Under the pieces are notes generated by a model that had not been told where the DNA came from, searched no databases, and saw only the letters and a program-made list of their open reading frames with translations. 64,000 nt of DNA from the NCBI GenBank assembly GCA_934045075.1, contig OW203722.1, positions 14,694,796-14,758,795 of the forward strand. Reading direction: 5' to 3'. A program made the position numbers and the translations under genes. Below, piece by piece: positions 12,501 to 25,442 of the stretch (position 1 is the stretch's first letter; every line of letters starts with the position of its first letter). Source of the stretch: Yponomeuta sedellus (lineage: Eukaryota; Arthropoda; Insecta; Lepidoptera; Yponomeutidae).

Positions 12501-15500
12501 TTTATACATGCCTGGTGTCGAATCGTTCCATTAATTTCAACAATGTGCTTTAATTTGGATAAAGCTAGGTAAATTACCGTCTACTTTTTTCAGCATTAGT
12601 GTTTCATAGTTTTTTTATGTTTGTGTTTCACTGCTGGGCACCTTCAGACTTCTATTTCTTCTTATCTTTGGCCAACAATTGACAAATTATTCTTTTATTT
12701 TGGTCTTTCCTGTCAATTGCAAGTCTCGTCTCTCGTCTGCGCCGATTTTTGTTTAAGTTCTTTGTCAGGCATTATATTATGCATTAATTATCACGCTAGG
12801 CTTTTAATTTCACTAATCAAATTTAATTCATCCAAATAATACATTCAATCCAATCCAATAACACTGTTTTTGTATTTGTTATGGCTATCATATTTTTGGG
12901 ACAGCGAGTAAAATCAAATATATCCTCAAACCTAGCACCATACTCTCTGGTTTTAAAACATAAATTACATACCTATTTGTACATCGACTTAAGCTAAGAC
13001 AAAGGCGAGGTACGTCGTGTATACATTGCTGGGTAAATAAGCCTTATCGCGCATCAAGAACTTCATAAATTATGTTTGTCAGATGCGGAGAACCAGAGTG
13101 GAATTAAATATGTCACTTACTTCAGGCACTTGAGATCTTTAACATGCAGCAATCTTTATTTTCTTTTTGATACCATTATTCAGATATGTTCTATAGGCAC
13201 ACGGAGGTTTGAATACATTTTAAAGTTCCGAAAATGCTACCTGCATAAGAATATAACAGTTTTCTCTGTGATTATAGCAAACTATTTTTGGAATACTCTC
13301 TACGGATAATAATTGCAGTTTCATTTTTCCTCTTATTATTGCAGTTTCAGTTATAGGTAGGCTACTACCTATAACTTGCTAGGAAAAAGAACCGAATGAG
13401 ATATGAAATGAGAATTACCTAAAATTGAACATGCTACACTGGAGAATTAAACAGCAGGTGCCTACCTAACGTTACAAAAGCTATTCCTTCTCACCATTAT
13501 CAGATATTCATAAAAGTATAAAAATAAAATAATACCTTTATGCAATACTTTTAAGAACTATAATTTTTAATGGATTACCTACCTTCTACCAGGGAATTAA
13601 AACTTGGGATCGTTAATAACTGTTTGTTAACCGAAACATGACAATACCCAAAAATATAATTTTGTAATTTATAAACGTGACCGTGACTACCGATTGTGAC
13701 ATTTTTCCGAGCGCTTCCGTTGCTCGCAACGCATGTTAAGCTGTTGGTGCCGGACCTCCTCCACCAACCCGGACTTAGGGGCCTCCACCTTCCTACGATG
13801 CAGGAACAGGCCCGTACCTCAGCAGTGGTAACATAAAAAGGGTTGATATCAATATAATAATAGTTGCCACCCGCAGCATCGTAGGAAAAGAAGCAAGGGT
13901 ACTAACCAACAGGCTACAATTTAGTGCAAATAAAGATAATAAGAAAAGATCGTGTTAAAATGATTCTGAAACCATACGCCGACAGTTGCTTCGTCGTTGA
14001 ACTTTCTTCCGATAACACGTTTCTTCTGTAAGTGTTTCGCCGACAGAACCTTTAGACTATGAACGATTCGCCGACACAATCTTTAGACTAGGTATGTACG
14101 ATTCGCCGACAGATCGTTACGCTTGCGTGTGTTTCGCCGACAGATCCTTTCAACGGTTCACGGGCTGCCAACAGAATTGTTCATGTATCACACGTGTCAC
14201 TGACACAAAATGCTCTTGAATCGTGGCACAACAGCTGGAACACACTTCTAGGGCGACGTGAACGGACTAGTGGAAAAATATAGAGATATTGATCTATAGC
14301 ACAATCACATTTCAATTATGTTAATCGCAACTTTTACTCTTGATTCTCAATATGGGTGTCTTTATTCGGTATTAAATACATTTTTTTTTTCTACAAACCG
14401 TATACCATTTTTGATACCTACTTGGTGATTTTGGTCACCCTGTAGTATATATAGCTACCAAAAACTGGTCGCTCTCGTCTCCCACCCTGGTGAACCTCTA
14501 GTCTCTGCCTACTCATCTGGGATACCAACGTGATGTTATGTCATGTTAACAATTTCAATTTTGAGGGAACGGCCTTTTCGTTGTGAAAAACAGTATTGTT
14601 AATGATTAATCAGTAATGGTATAACATGTTTATATATTTGTGATTTCCGACTTTCGGCTCCAAAGTTTAAATCCAAATTCAAAGTGGTAGGGAAATACAC
14701 TTACCTACATTTAAAAAAAAAATCTAATAGATATGTATAGCAAATGTTAAAGAGTCTGTCGTAATTAATTAAACACACAATCGGGATGGACGGCGCGAGC
14801 ATAAGACGTTTGAACTCTAGCTTTTTTATTTATTACCTATTACTTTTCTCCTGTTTGTTTATTACAGTAAAATAATTTTAAGTAATATTTTTTTTAACTG
14901 CATTTTTCTTTAAAATTATCAGCGTGTTTGTAAATCATTACTACAATGTCCCCTTAAAACGTCAAACGAATTTAAAGTCGAATTCCGGTCGAGTCGATTA
15001 TCAATAAAATTGTACCTACGCGGATCACAATATAGTGAAATGAATCAATCATGAAGGTTTATTCACAACGTTGTTTTTTTTTAATTGTGCAACGTCGCAT
15101 TTACATTACAAGTACCTAACCGTCTCAAAGATACGCGACTGAAAATTGTCTGCCGATTTGCGTAGATTTCCGCGCGGCGGCGCGGCAGCGGCCGTCGGCA
15201 GAGCGCCCATTTGCGCCTAACATGATTTACAAGGCATGCCTAAGTATATCAATTCACATGGCTACGTTGTATCATGCATGGCCTTATCACAGCGGGTTTT
15301 TGTTGGAAACACATATGTTTGGAACGAGTCAACAATGCGTGCGGGCGAGCCGTTCTGCTCAGTGTTTAGTCAGCGGTTATCACGAGCAAATACCGCACCA
15401 CGACCTGATAAAATTAGATGGTACAAGCCTGATAGACTTCCTCGTTCTTTACACAGTTTTTTTAACACTTGCAGAAACACTTTCTTTGAGTGAATAATTT

Positions 15501-18500
15501 CACTAAGATATTTGGCCACTTAATTTCGAAGGGAATGCATTTCTTTAGTTTTAATACTGGTTACAAAATAAAATGCTTACTTACTATAGATTAGCTGAAT
15601 GTTAGCGCATACTTATCTAAGTTTATCGAACGAAATTAGCTTATATGACCCAGCAAGTGTGTGTTTAGGCGACATAATGCCCCAACATCTAGTTATCAAA
15701 GTGTACGAATGTCTAAATTGCTATTTGATACTTTCATAACCGTGAAGTTCATAAACATAAATCACTTCTCCGCAAATACCTTCACGGTTCCGTAAAATTT
15801 ATTATAACAACAAATAATATAGTAATTATGATAACGCTCCCCATTCAGCGCTATAATATACTCACGGCGATGATAGTGTGACGCATCGCGCCTGTATGTA
15901 CGTTTCTAACTGGAGTGGTAATGAGGCCATACTTGAGTGCTGAACATATGTAAATACGTTCGATTCGGACTGATTGCTTGTTGAACACGCTGCTGCTAGG
16001 AGTGTATGATAATAGATAAGATAAGATAAGAATATTCTTTATTGTATACCGGAAAAATAGTTACAGAAACGGCAGATACAAAAGATCAAATACAATTGGC
16101 GGCCTTATTGCTAAAAGCAATTTCTTCCAGGCAACCTCAAATTGGAGAATTTGCGGAGGAGAAATAGATACGGTTAGCCCGTGCAAATACGAATATTAAT
16201 AGACAAAAGTACGTATACGTACCTAATAATAAACTTACATAAATCATACTTAAATACTCTAAATAAATATCTACATATACATACCTACATAAATAGTGTC
16301 TTATAACAAGTGTGTTATATGAAAAAGAAAAGGTTATATACCTACATATATATGTAAAGAGAAGTAAATAACTACTTACAGCAAAATTACTAAATTAGAC
16401 AGAAGGAATTCCATTACTCTGGCTTTAAATAAAGCCGGAGATGGAGAGCGCCTTATTGCAACCGGCAGGTCATTCCACAGCCGGGCGGCCTTTACAGTAA
16501 ATGGGCTACTGAATAACCTTGTCGTATGACTTGGTAATAATGTAATAGTGTAATGCTGAAAGGAAATAATTAATCGCGTCCATATCGGCGTTATCGCGCT
16601 TTGTCGGCCTACCAAAATCCCGCGACGTTAATGCGCGATTACGGGAAGTTGGCGCGCGATAGCGGCCTCTTTGAACCTGATCCGTGTTGACTTACTTTTC
16701 TATCATACTTGTCGGTTACCTCCTTCTGAGTATGTAATGTGTTTTTGATAGTCGCGGGGCGCGGCCCGTATCTGTCACTGGAAATAAAGCCCTCTTAAAT
16801 ACAATTCTCGAATAGGTTTCAGAAGCAGTCTTATCTAGATTCCATTCAAGAACTAACATTGTTTAAAATTATTGGCACCTGCAGTTGGTCTAAAATAAAT
16901 GCTGAAATAAAATCCTAGAATGCCAAGTATTAATTAAAGTTATCCCCACAGCCCTCCTCCTAGATAAGGGCGCGGCTTCAAGGCGAGGGTTGGTCGTAAA
17001 CCGGGAACGAGCAGTTTATGTACTTTATTTACCTATTTAGAGACTTGGGGAGGAACACCTCGGTATTAAACAAATGAATAACTAACCTAGTCACACTAAC
17101 CAAAACTTATCCACATCTGATAGCGATGCAACAATTTTTATCGCCGCGCGAATGTATCATAAGTTCATTACGTTCTTTATGACACCAATTAGAATTACGC
17201 AAACTTTTCGGCCAATCCATCATTTTTGTTTACGGACAACAAAGCGTGACGATTACCATTATTTGTAGAGAATATCGTCCAGTGATCGATGGTGGACCAC
17301 GTGACTATAAAGACGTCATCGTAACGTGTTTTCCATGATATTGATGTTGTTTCCCGAACCAAATTGAGTGTTTAACTACACGGGGTCCCTCGCCCGTAGA
17401 AAGAAAGTCCTGACTCGATGATTGATGTCAATACAAATCGGAGGCGACAGGGCGTTTAGTGTGGGCTAAACAAAGTGTAAATAATCGGGTCCCCCGCTGT
17501 GTGCTTCTGATTTTTTGCGCGCTACTATGGGTTCCCCGAAGCTTGGGCTTATAGCAGATTAGATACAAGCCTCCCAACATTCACTACCCATTCAAACTGT
17601 CAAAGAAGGCGTCGCTGGAGACCACCGAACTACCCATCTCGGTAAGCGTGAAATGTTGAAGCGACACTAATCATCTGAATGCGCCGTGCCGTCGAGGATT
17701 GGTCGACGAAATGGAGATTTACTGTCTGAAATGATGTCGAAGACATACATACAAGCGGAAAAGATTCCAGACAAGCGTAAACACATAAGGTGGACAAAAA
17801 CAAATAAATATAAGAAACGGAAAAGGGCTCTTTGTTAGGTATGGCACAACTGCACAAGTTGTGTAGCGGCAAAATGGCCGAAAACAACTCTAGGTTTTTG
17901 TAAAAGCCCTATCCTTTATTTTGCCATCGGTTCACCGACAAATCGGTTCACCTCCACGCATACTCATTAAACATTCCCATAACGCACATTATTTCTGCTC
18001 GAAAAATGTTGCCGAGGCGGCTACCGCAATAATCCTCGGCATAAAATTAACCGTTATTGTTCACTCGTTAAAACAATCTCCAGTAACGGGAGCCCTGGGA
18101 CCAAGTGCAGTGGTGAGGAGTCCCAGGGAGTCCCCGCAATTAAACCACGGTTCCCGGTATCGGATTGCGGGCTGCGATGCGCGCGACGCCCGACGACAAT
18201 CAGGAACAATAGCACCCCCGGGATCGCAGCGCAAACTAGTTAAATCTTTGCCAACTCTATGCTCTCTAACTCTCAATTCGTTGGCTACCTAGAAGTTTTT
18301 CGTAGCTACAATTTGGGATGCAGAAATGATTGCATAAAATGAACATCTTCTATAATATAAAAATGAATCGCTGAATGTGTTGTTAAGCGCAAATCTCGAG
18401 AGCAGCTGAACCGATTTCGCTAATTCTTTTTTTAGAATATTCCTTGAAGTACGAGGATGGTTCTTACGGAGAGAAAAATTAAAAAAATATTAAAGAGTCG

Positions 18501-21500
18501 ATTGTTAGGCGGTACGAAGTTCGCTGGGTCAGCTAGTTATCAATAATTCATCACATCTTGCATTATATATACCTAATAATAATAGCTTTAACACGCGGCT
18601 TCGCCCGCGTTAGTAATTGACAACATTTCAAAATTGTATGGACCTCTAATTCAAAAACCATTTCGAGATTTGGCTTTGTAAAGCACGTAAAAATTTATTT
18701 CAGTATTTTCTGTGGTTGCATTTCCGAGAAAATGGTAAAAACACAAAAATACGCTGATGACGTCACACCATGGCTCTTAGTGAACATGCCTGTGCCACGA
18801 TAAAAAAAAGTCAATTTCAAGATCTAACCTAAAAAATTACTTTGTGTGTATGTAGTAATTTTTCGATACGAAATGATGGGCGATGGTGTGACAACTTGGA
18901 AACCAATGAAACTGCAGTATTGCTTCGTGAACAGATTGAACAAAATTGAGTAGAGAAATAAATTTAACACTACATAAAGTTTATTTACGTTACGCAAGGC
19001 CACAGGTAAGCCACACAACATAAGTATCAGGGTTACCATACTTTATACTTACCATTATAAATAACCTTGAAAAAGTAGCTACAAAAGTAACAAACTGGCA
19101 GCAAAAACATTCCGAACGCAGATAAAGGCTTTGCCAACACAAAGTGCATTTAAAAAAAGGAACAACTACATACATAAGGGATGATGAATTGAACTAAGCT
19201 GATATAACTGTATAAAAGAAAAACATATTTGCAGATTTTAAAAACCTATTTAGAGGCTAAAAATTTCACCCATGCCGGGATTCGAACCCGCAACCTCTGG
19301 CTATCCGTACCAGCGCTCTACCAATTGAGCCAATGGGCGACTCACGGCATCAGTGAAATTTCGAACCTCTTTACAATATTCTCTGTATTACGTACAGGCA
19401 GCGACATCTGACTTAAGCAAATTGCATTACTTACTGCCCCGACTCTAAATAGGTTTTTAAAATTTGTTCCTTAGCACGGGTTAGTGCATTAAAAATAAAA
19501 ATAGTGTAATATTTGCAGATGTTAAAAAAATACAGAAGCTGTTTTTTAACATGGCCCTGGCAATACTAAGATGACATTTGTTTGTAACTATATTTTTTTA
19601 GGATATTAGGCAAAAGAAAACATATTGTGAGCCTAGTTGTTTCGTCACTTCCGGTAAAAATATTTTAAACTTATAATTAAAAAAATATAAGAAAACGTGC
19701 GTGTTTGAAAAAAATATGGGTCGTTTTATTTTGTATGTAGTTTCCTTTATGACAATAAAATACGTATGCTAAAAAAATGAAATGTTGTCAATTATCCCAC
19801 GGAAACGCATTACGCGATCTATCTATCTACCGGGATATCAAGTACCCCTATCCTATGTCTCAATTCACAACTTCGTCTATATGTAGGTACGCCAAGTTTC
19901 ATATAAATCCGTTCGGCCGTTATTGTGCGATTGAGAACAAACCTCTTGACAACCTTTCATATTTATAATATTATAGTAGAATATGAGCTGTGCAATAAAA
20001 GTGACTCAATATTTAAAGGTAAATGGAGGTCTTGACAATTATAGAATCCAAGGATCTCTCATTATTATATTATTACCATTACCTGTGTTTTATTTACCTA
20101 GGTAATGTTATGAACTGAAACTACAATGATAACCAATACTAAATAATACTACCGTTCCTGCTCCATGTTGCCACCTGACCTACTGTAGATACTATGTTAA
20201 TAATATATCCCACTAATCATATATCCGTGCTGTCGTGCAATCAAGTACAATCGGCTGAATTCGACACACAAATACACAACGACCAGGATTAAAATATAGA
20301 CTTTAAAAACCTATTTAGAGGCTAAAAATTCCACTCATGCCGGGTTTCGAACCCGCGACCTCTGGCTATCCGTGCCAGCGCTCTTTCCAACTGAGCTAAT
20401 GGGCGACTCACCGGCATCAGTGAAATTTCGATCCTCTTTACACTATTCTCTGTATTACGTACAGGCAGCGACATCTGGCTGAAGTAAATGGAAGTAATGA
20501 AGTAAAGGGCAAGCCTACACCATCTATAAAAACCGTGTCCCAGGCACTACAGCGTCGGAGTGGTCCCTTCACCCATCTAGTGTGTGTAAAGATGCCACTG
20601 GACGCTGTATAAATCATCTCAGTATATATATATACTTAATGAGATGATTTATACAGCGTCCAGTGGCATCTTTACACACACTAGATGGGTGAAGGGACCA
20701 CTCCGACGCTGTAGTGCCTGGGACACGGTTTTTGTCGAGTCTGAACTGACGTTCGACGGGACGGTTCGATATATATATATATATCGAGTCTGAACTGACG
20801 TTCGACGGGACACCTGGTAAGGCGGAAGAATTGCAGGTGGACCAGAGCAGTAACGGAGTAGGTAGTGATCGAGAATCAGACGGCGGCGGTCAGCAGGTAA
20901 TTCAGAAGCCCATAGGTCGGACGATATCATCAAGTCATCAGAGGATCGCGAGTGACCGCGAAAGATGAGGAAAAGCCTTATTCAGCAGTGAGCAGAGGGG
21001 GCTGGTGATGACGATATTTGCCATAAAGCGCATTACAAACGATTGTTATGATAGCAGAACAGGGTCTAGAATCAGGATTTCACTACAATACCGCTGGAAC
21101 CCTACGCGCGCACACTTTTCAAACTAATGGAATAAAAAACACTGCCGGTTGTTTTCACAATTTACCTGCAATAAGGCTGGGCGCATGTTGAGACGCAGGC
21201 GACGCAGCACAGCGCATCGCAGGGCAGCGCAGATTTAGTAAAGCATGGAACGTCATTGAGCTACGTACGCTGCGGCGCAGGCATGTGCGACGCAGACATG
21301 TGTCTTCCCTGCTCTGCGTCTCGATGTAGTGCCGGCACAGATTTCTGCGCAGCGTTGCCATATGTACGGATTTGTCCGTACTCGTACGGGCTATGTTTCT
21401 AGGGCTATATTGCTCTTTTCGGGCTAAATAATGAAAAAACGCGTTCGCCTAACAGTAAAAAGTGCTAGTTCTAGCCCGAAAGGGGCTAAGGTGGCCACAC

Positions 21501-24500
21501 CGGCACGAGTCAACTGCCCTGCCCTGTACTGAACTGTGCTGCGCTGGTCGCCTGCGTCTAAACATGCGCCCAGCCTGATGCACGAATAGAATCGGGACCC
21601 AGGTAGAACATAAAAAATGCCTTTGTAATCGAGTTAGTAATTATTATATAGCAGGATAAACTTAAAAACACCTTTGCAGGATTCATTCTCTCCATGAGGA
21701 TTAACTTAAACTATACTTCGTTTTTTTAGCATTAGAAATTTCGTAAACAAGGAAGCAGGGCAAATCAACCTAAAAATCGTCTGCCTAATTTATATATTTT
21801 TTTAAAATATAGGTACATTACCTACTTAGTTCACTGTTGAGCCAAGTAAATACAGCTTTCTATCTATGTTTCAGATGTTATATCTACGTAATGATAAGCA
21901 GTAGCCCTGCTTCTTTGTTTACAAAATTTCTAATGCAAAAAAAAAAGAAGTATAGGTATACATGATTTCATATTGCATCATCTCGCTTTATACGTAGGTC
22001 ACACTATTAAGTTTTGCGAAACTTCTTCTTCTTCTCCTTCAGGCTATATAGGTCCACTGCTGGATATATCCCTCGACTAATGAGCGCCATAGCGCAAGGT
22101 TGTGCCATCATTGGAGGGTAATGCCCATAATCCCCACGCTGGGCATCGCGTAACTTAAAAAAACAAAATGTTATAACCAAAATATTATATTTATTGCTTT
22201 TCAAAATACTCTCCATACTTTTTAAACATTTTTTTATGCGATCGAACGATTTTTTAAAACAGGAGGACCACAGATCTGAAGGCATGTTTTCTACGTGCTG
22301 ATTGAACGCTGTCACTGCCTTTTCGGAGTTGGTAAAAGTGAAACCTCTCATCAAATCTGTAATTTTGGGGAAAATACAGAAATCACAGGGTGCTAGGTCG
22401 GGGCTATGCGCAGAATGGGTGACGAGTCGTACCTTTTCGGAAGCTAAAAATGACTATATTTTGTTGGCCGCATGTGAAGAACCGCTGGATGCAGGAAGTT
22501 GGAAGCATTCATGATGTAGGAGAACGCGGCTTTTTGGTCATCTTTCGCGAAATTTTCCTAACACCCTGGGTAAACAAATGGTAGAATACCACTCGGCATT
22601 AACACTCTTTTGATCATCAAGTAGAATTGTATAGATAGGACCCGTAGCGGAGTAAAAAAAAGCTATCGTTACCAACGTTTCTCGCCTGCGTCACTTTTGT
22701 TAGCCTGTTCTCTGTTGTTGGCAGTGTTCTCATTTTTAAGCACCCATTCACAAGATTGCTGTTTTTTTTCGAGTTCAAAACAATAAATCCACGTTTCTTT
22801 TCCTGTGACAATGTCATAAACAGCATTTGAATGTCCGTGGTCGTACTTTAGTAGCATCTGACCAATCTGAGCACCATTCCACGCGAGCCCGCTTCTGCTC
22901 CGCTGCCTGTTCATGAGGGATCCAATGACAACAAAGCTTACGAACTTTCAATTCCTCGTGTAAAATTATCTGAATTTGGCTCATACCCATCCCCGTTAGT
23001 CCTCGAATTGTCTCATAGGTAATACGCGAGTTTTCTTCAATTAGCCGCTTAACAGTAGCCACATTATTTTCGTTGACGGCAGTTTAGCCCTTCAGGAAAT
23101 TCGTCAGGTAAGATGACTTGACCTCTCTCAAATTCAGCAAACCATCGCCTCACGGTGCTTAAACAAGGTGCTTCTCTCCCAAAAGCATTTTGAAGACAAG
23201 CGGCATAGTTTTGCGGAGAGAACTTTTAAAATCATCGCTCTAAAATCTTTTCGACCTAATTCCATTTTCGTTGCGTATAGGTACATACGTAGAACTTTGA
23301 TGTTATAAAACACAATTGACAAATGAACTCCTGCAAATGGTTTTTTTATTACTAAGAAGGTTGCAACGTTTCAAAAAATATAACATTCGAAATTCAAATA
23401 GTACCGATTAGCTACAAGTGCAAAACTTTTAGTGTGCCCCATGTATAGTGAATCAGAGTGCCATGGAGCGTTTCACTTAGGTATGTATGTAACGCTTCTC
23501 TAGTAGTCTAGTCTAGAGAGTGAAGTGCGGTACGGTGGCGTTACGCATTTCTTCGAGATATTTTCAAGTACCTGCCTGTCGAGTGCAGAACCAGAAAGGT
23601 AATTTTATAAAAATCTCCCACGTGCTAATCGGACCAAGACCTGCCGAAAGCATAGGTACTACTCAAAACATTTAGGGGAACAAGAATTCAGAGTAAAATT
23701 AAACAAGTTGGTTTTTTAATCATAAATAACTGCCCACCAATATTAAAGTGGCATAATGTGGTTCATGAGAAAAAAAAACAAAAGAACATCACGAGACTAT
23801 GTAAGTAGTAGTTAGTACCTAAAAACAAAGAGACGACATTAAATTTTCTTAATTATTAATTATAGTTCTCATTTTATGTGGTTTTTCAGGGCTTCTCAAC
23901 GTTATTTATTATTGATTGAAGTGAGTGGTCATTTTTAAAAAAATGTAATTAAATAATTAGCGTAGCTGTAGCGCATCTGCCTACCATGCAAGAGGTCCCG
24001 GGTTCGAACCCCGGCTGGAGACAAAAAAAACCCCAGGTCTTGGATGTTTACATGTTTATGATGTCGTTGTTTCTGGTACCCACAACACAGGGTATCCTAG
24101 TGTGGGGCCAGAAGCAATGTATGTGGCTGTATGTAAATGTATGTATGTTATGTTATGTGATTATGTTTCCATAATTTAAATCTAAAAAACTCAACAGGCA
24201 TGTTTCTATTGGACATTGAAAAAGCATTTGACTCGGTATGGCGTGAAGGCCTCCTTTACAAATTAGTAGCAGCTAACAGTGGAATGAGGTTAAAAACTGA
24301 AAGCGCATCGTAGTTGGCACCACTGTTGAGTGTTCTTAAGGACCGCCATAATGTATAAATTTTGTTGTTTGGTCTCGCGTTTTTTTTTGTATTTTTTTTT
24401 TAAGTAGGACAGGTTAACTTGATCCCAGTCACGCCTGATGGTAAGCGAAGACGGGGTCTACGATGTTACTTGCTTACCCGTTAAATGCCGGTTAACTCTA

Positions 24501-25392
24501 CTTTTAAAGACACCCAGGTTATATGTCTCCGGAAAGACAGACGATGGCAGCGTGTTCCACAACTTTGCTGTTCTTATTGTAAATGAATTCGTGAATCGTT
24601 TGGTGCGGATTCGCGGAATTTCGACGACAAAAGCGTGCGTTCGGCATCGATTCGACGATCGCGTCTGGTGGCCCGATGGGAGAAAGGGAAATTATTATCA
24701 GATTTAGCGATAAATTTACTCGAGTTGTAGTGTAGCTCAACGAAAAGACGTAGAGATTCATCACCTGTATTTGAATTGCGTCCATAGTAATCTTCAAGTT
24801 GAAAATGGGCAGCACATAGTCTTGACGAAGTACGAGCCTTCCAATTTTTTCTACGAAGAGGTTTCTTTTTTTAAGCTTGGGGAAAATTGTATTCCGCTCT
24901 TGAAGAAATGAAGCGCTCTTGGCCTAGTCGAACCGAGTGATTGGAATCGATCACTTGACTTAAGCAACAACAGGCGTGGTCAGGTGCAGGATGCCTATTC
25001 ATGGAAGGTACACATCATTTTACAATTCAAATCGTCACGTGAGAAAATTCTCCGCAGCCCATGTCTACTCTGTTCCAAATTGCGCCACAATTATAAGAAA
25101 GGTAATTTACTCGCTCGTATGAAAGCGTTTCAGTTACATGTATATAGGTATCCGATCTGGGATACAAGCATGAGTTATATGATAAAAATAGTGAAACAAT
25201 CCCTCTCAATGAAGCGGGCATAAACGAAAGATGGATGATCCGCGGTACGCCCAATAAACTTAATTGATTTGCTTCCATAACACTTAATTAATTATAGAAA
25301 GTGATTCAGAACACCTGAAATTTTGTTTTGATCAAAATTTGTCATAAAAACAAAATTTCCTACTTGTTAGTTATTAACATACCTACCTTTAC

Positions 25393-25442
<50 letters not shown>

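Larger units (their letters stand above)
10657..14593. mobile_element. 3.9-kb non-autonomous DNA transposon with 337-bp terminal inverted repeats
   Basis: The termini 10657-10993 and 14258-14593 are long inverted repeats beginning CTGTTTTTCACAACGAAAAG. Each end is flanked by TA, consistent with a Tc1/mariner-like target duplication, although the left TA sits in a TA run. The interior contains a direct repeat (11444-11768 and 13962-14258), a SINE (about 12000-12290) and a repeat fragment (13690-13860), but no open frame resembling a transposase. The copy therefore would depend on an enzyme supplied elsewhere. The superfamily is inferred only from TA and the terminus. Confidence 0.8.

Noticed and set aside
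15222..15497. Two overlapping ~90-residue ORFs
   Set aside because: No start context, motif or splice partners; intronic.
17921..18292. 123-residue plus-strand ORF
   Set aside because: No recognisable motif, inside caudal intron, an overlapping minus-strand ORF of similar length; chance is likely.
23959..24025. tRNA gene with intact B box
   Set aside because: Followed by a SINE body shared with 55255-55445; no stable full cloverleaf.
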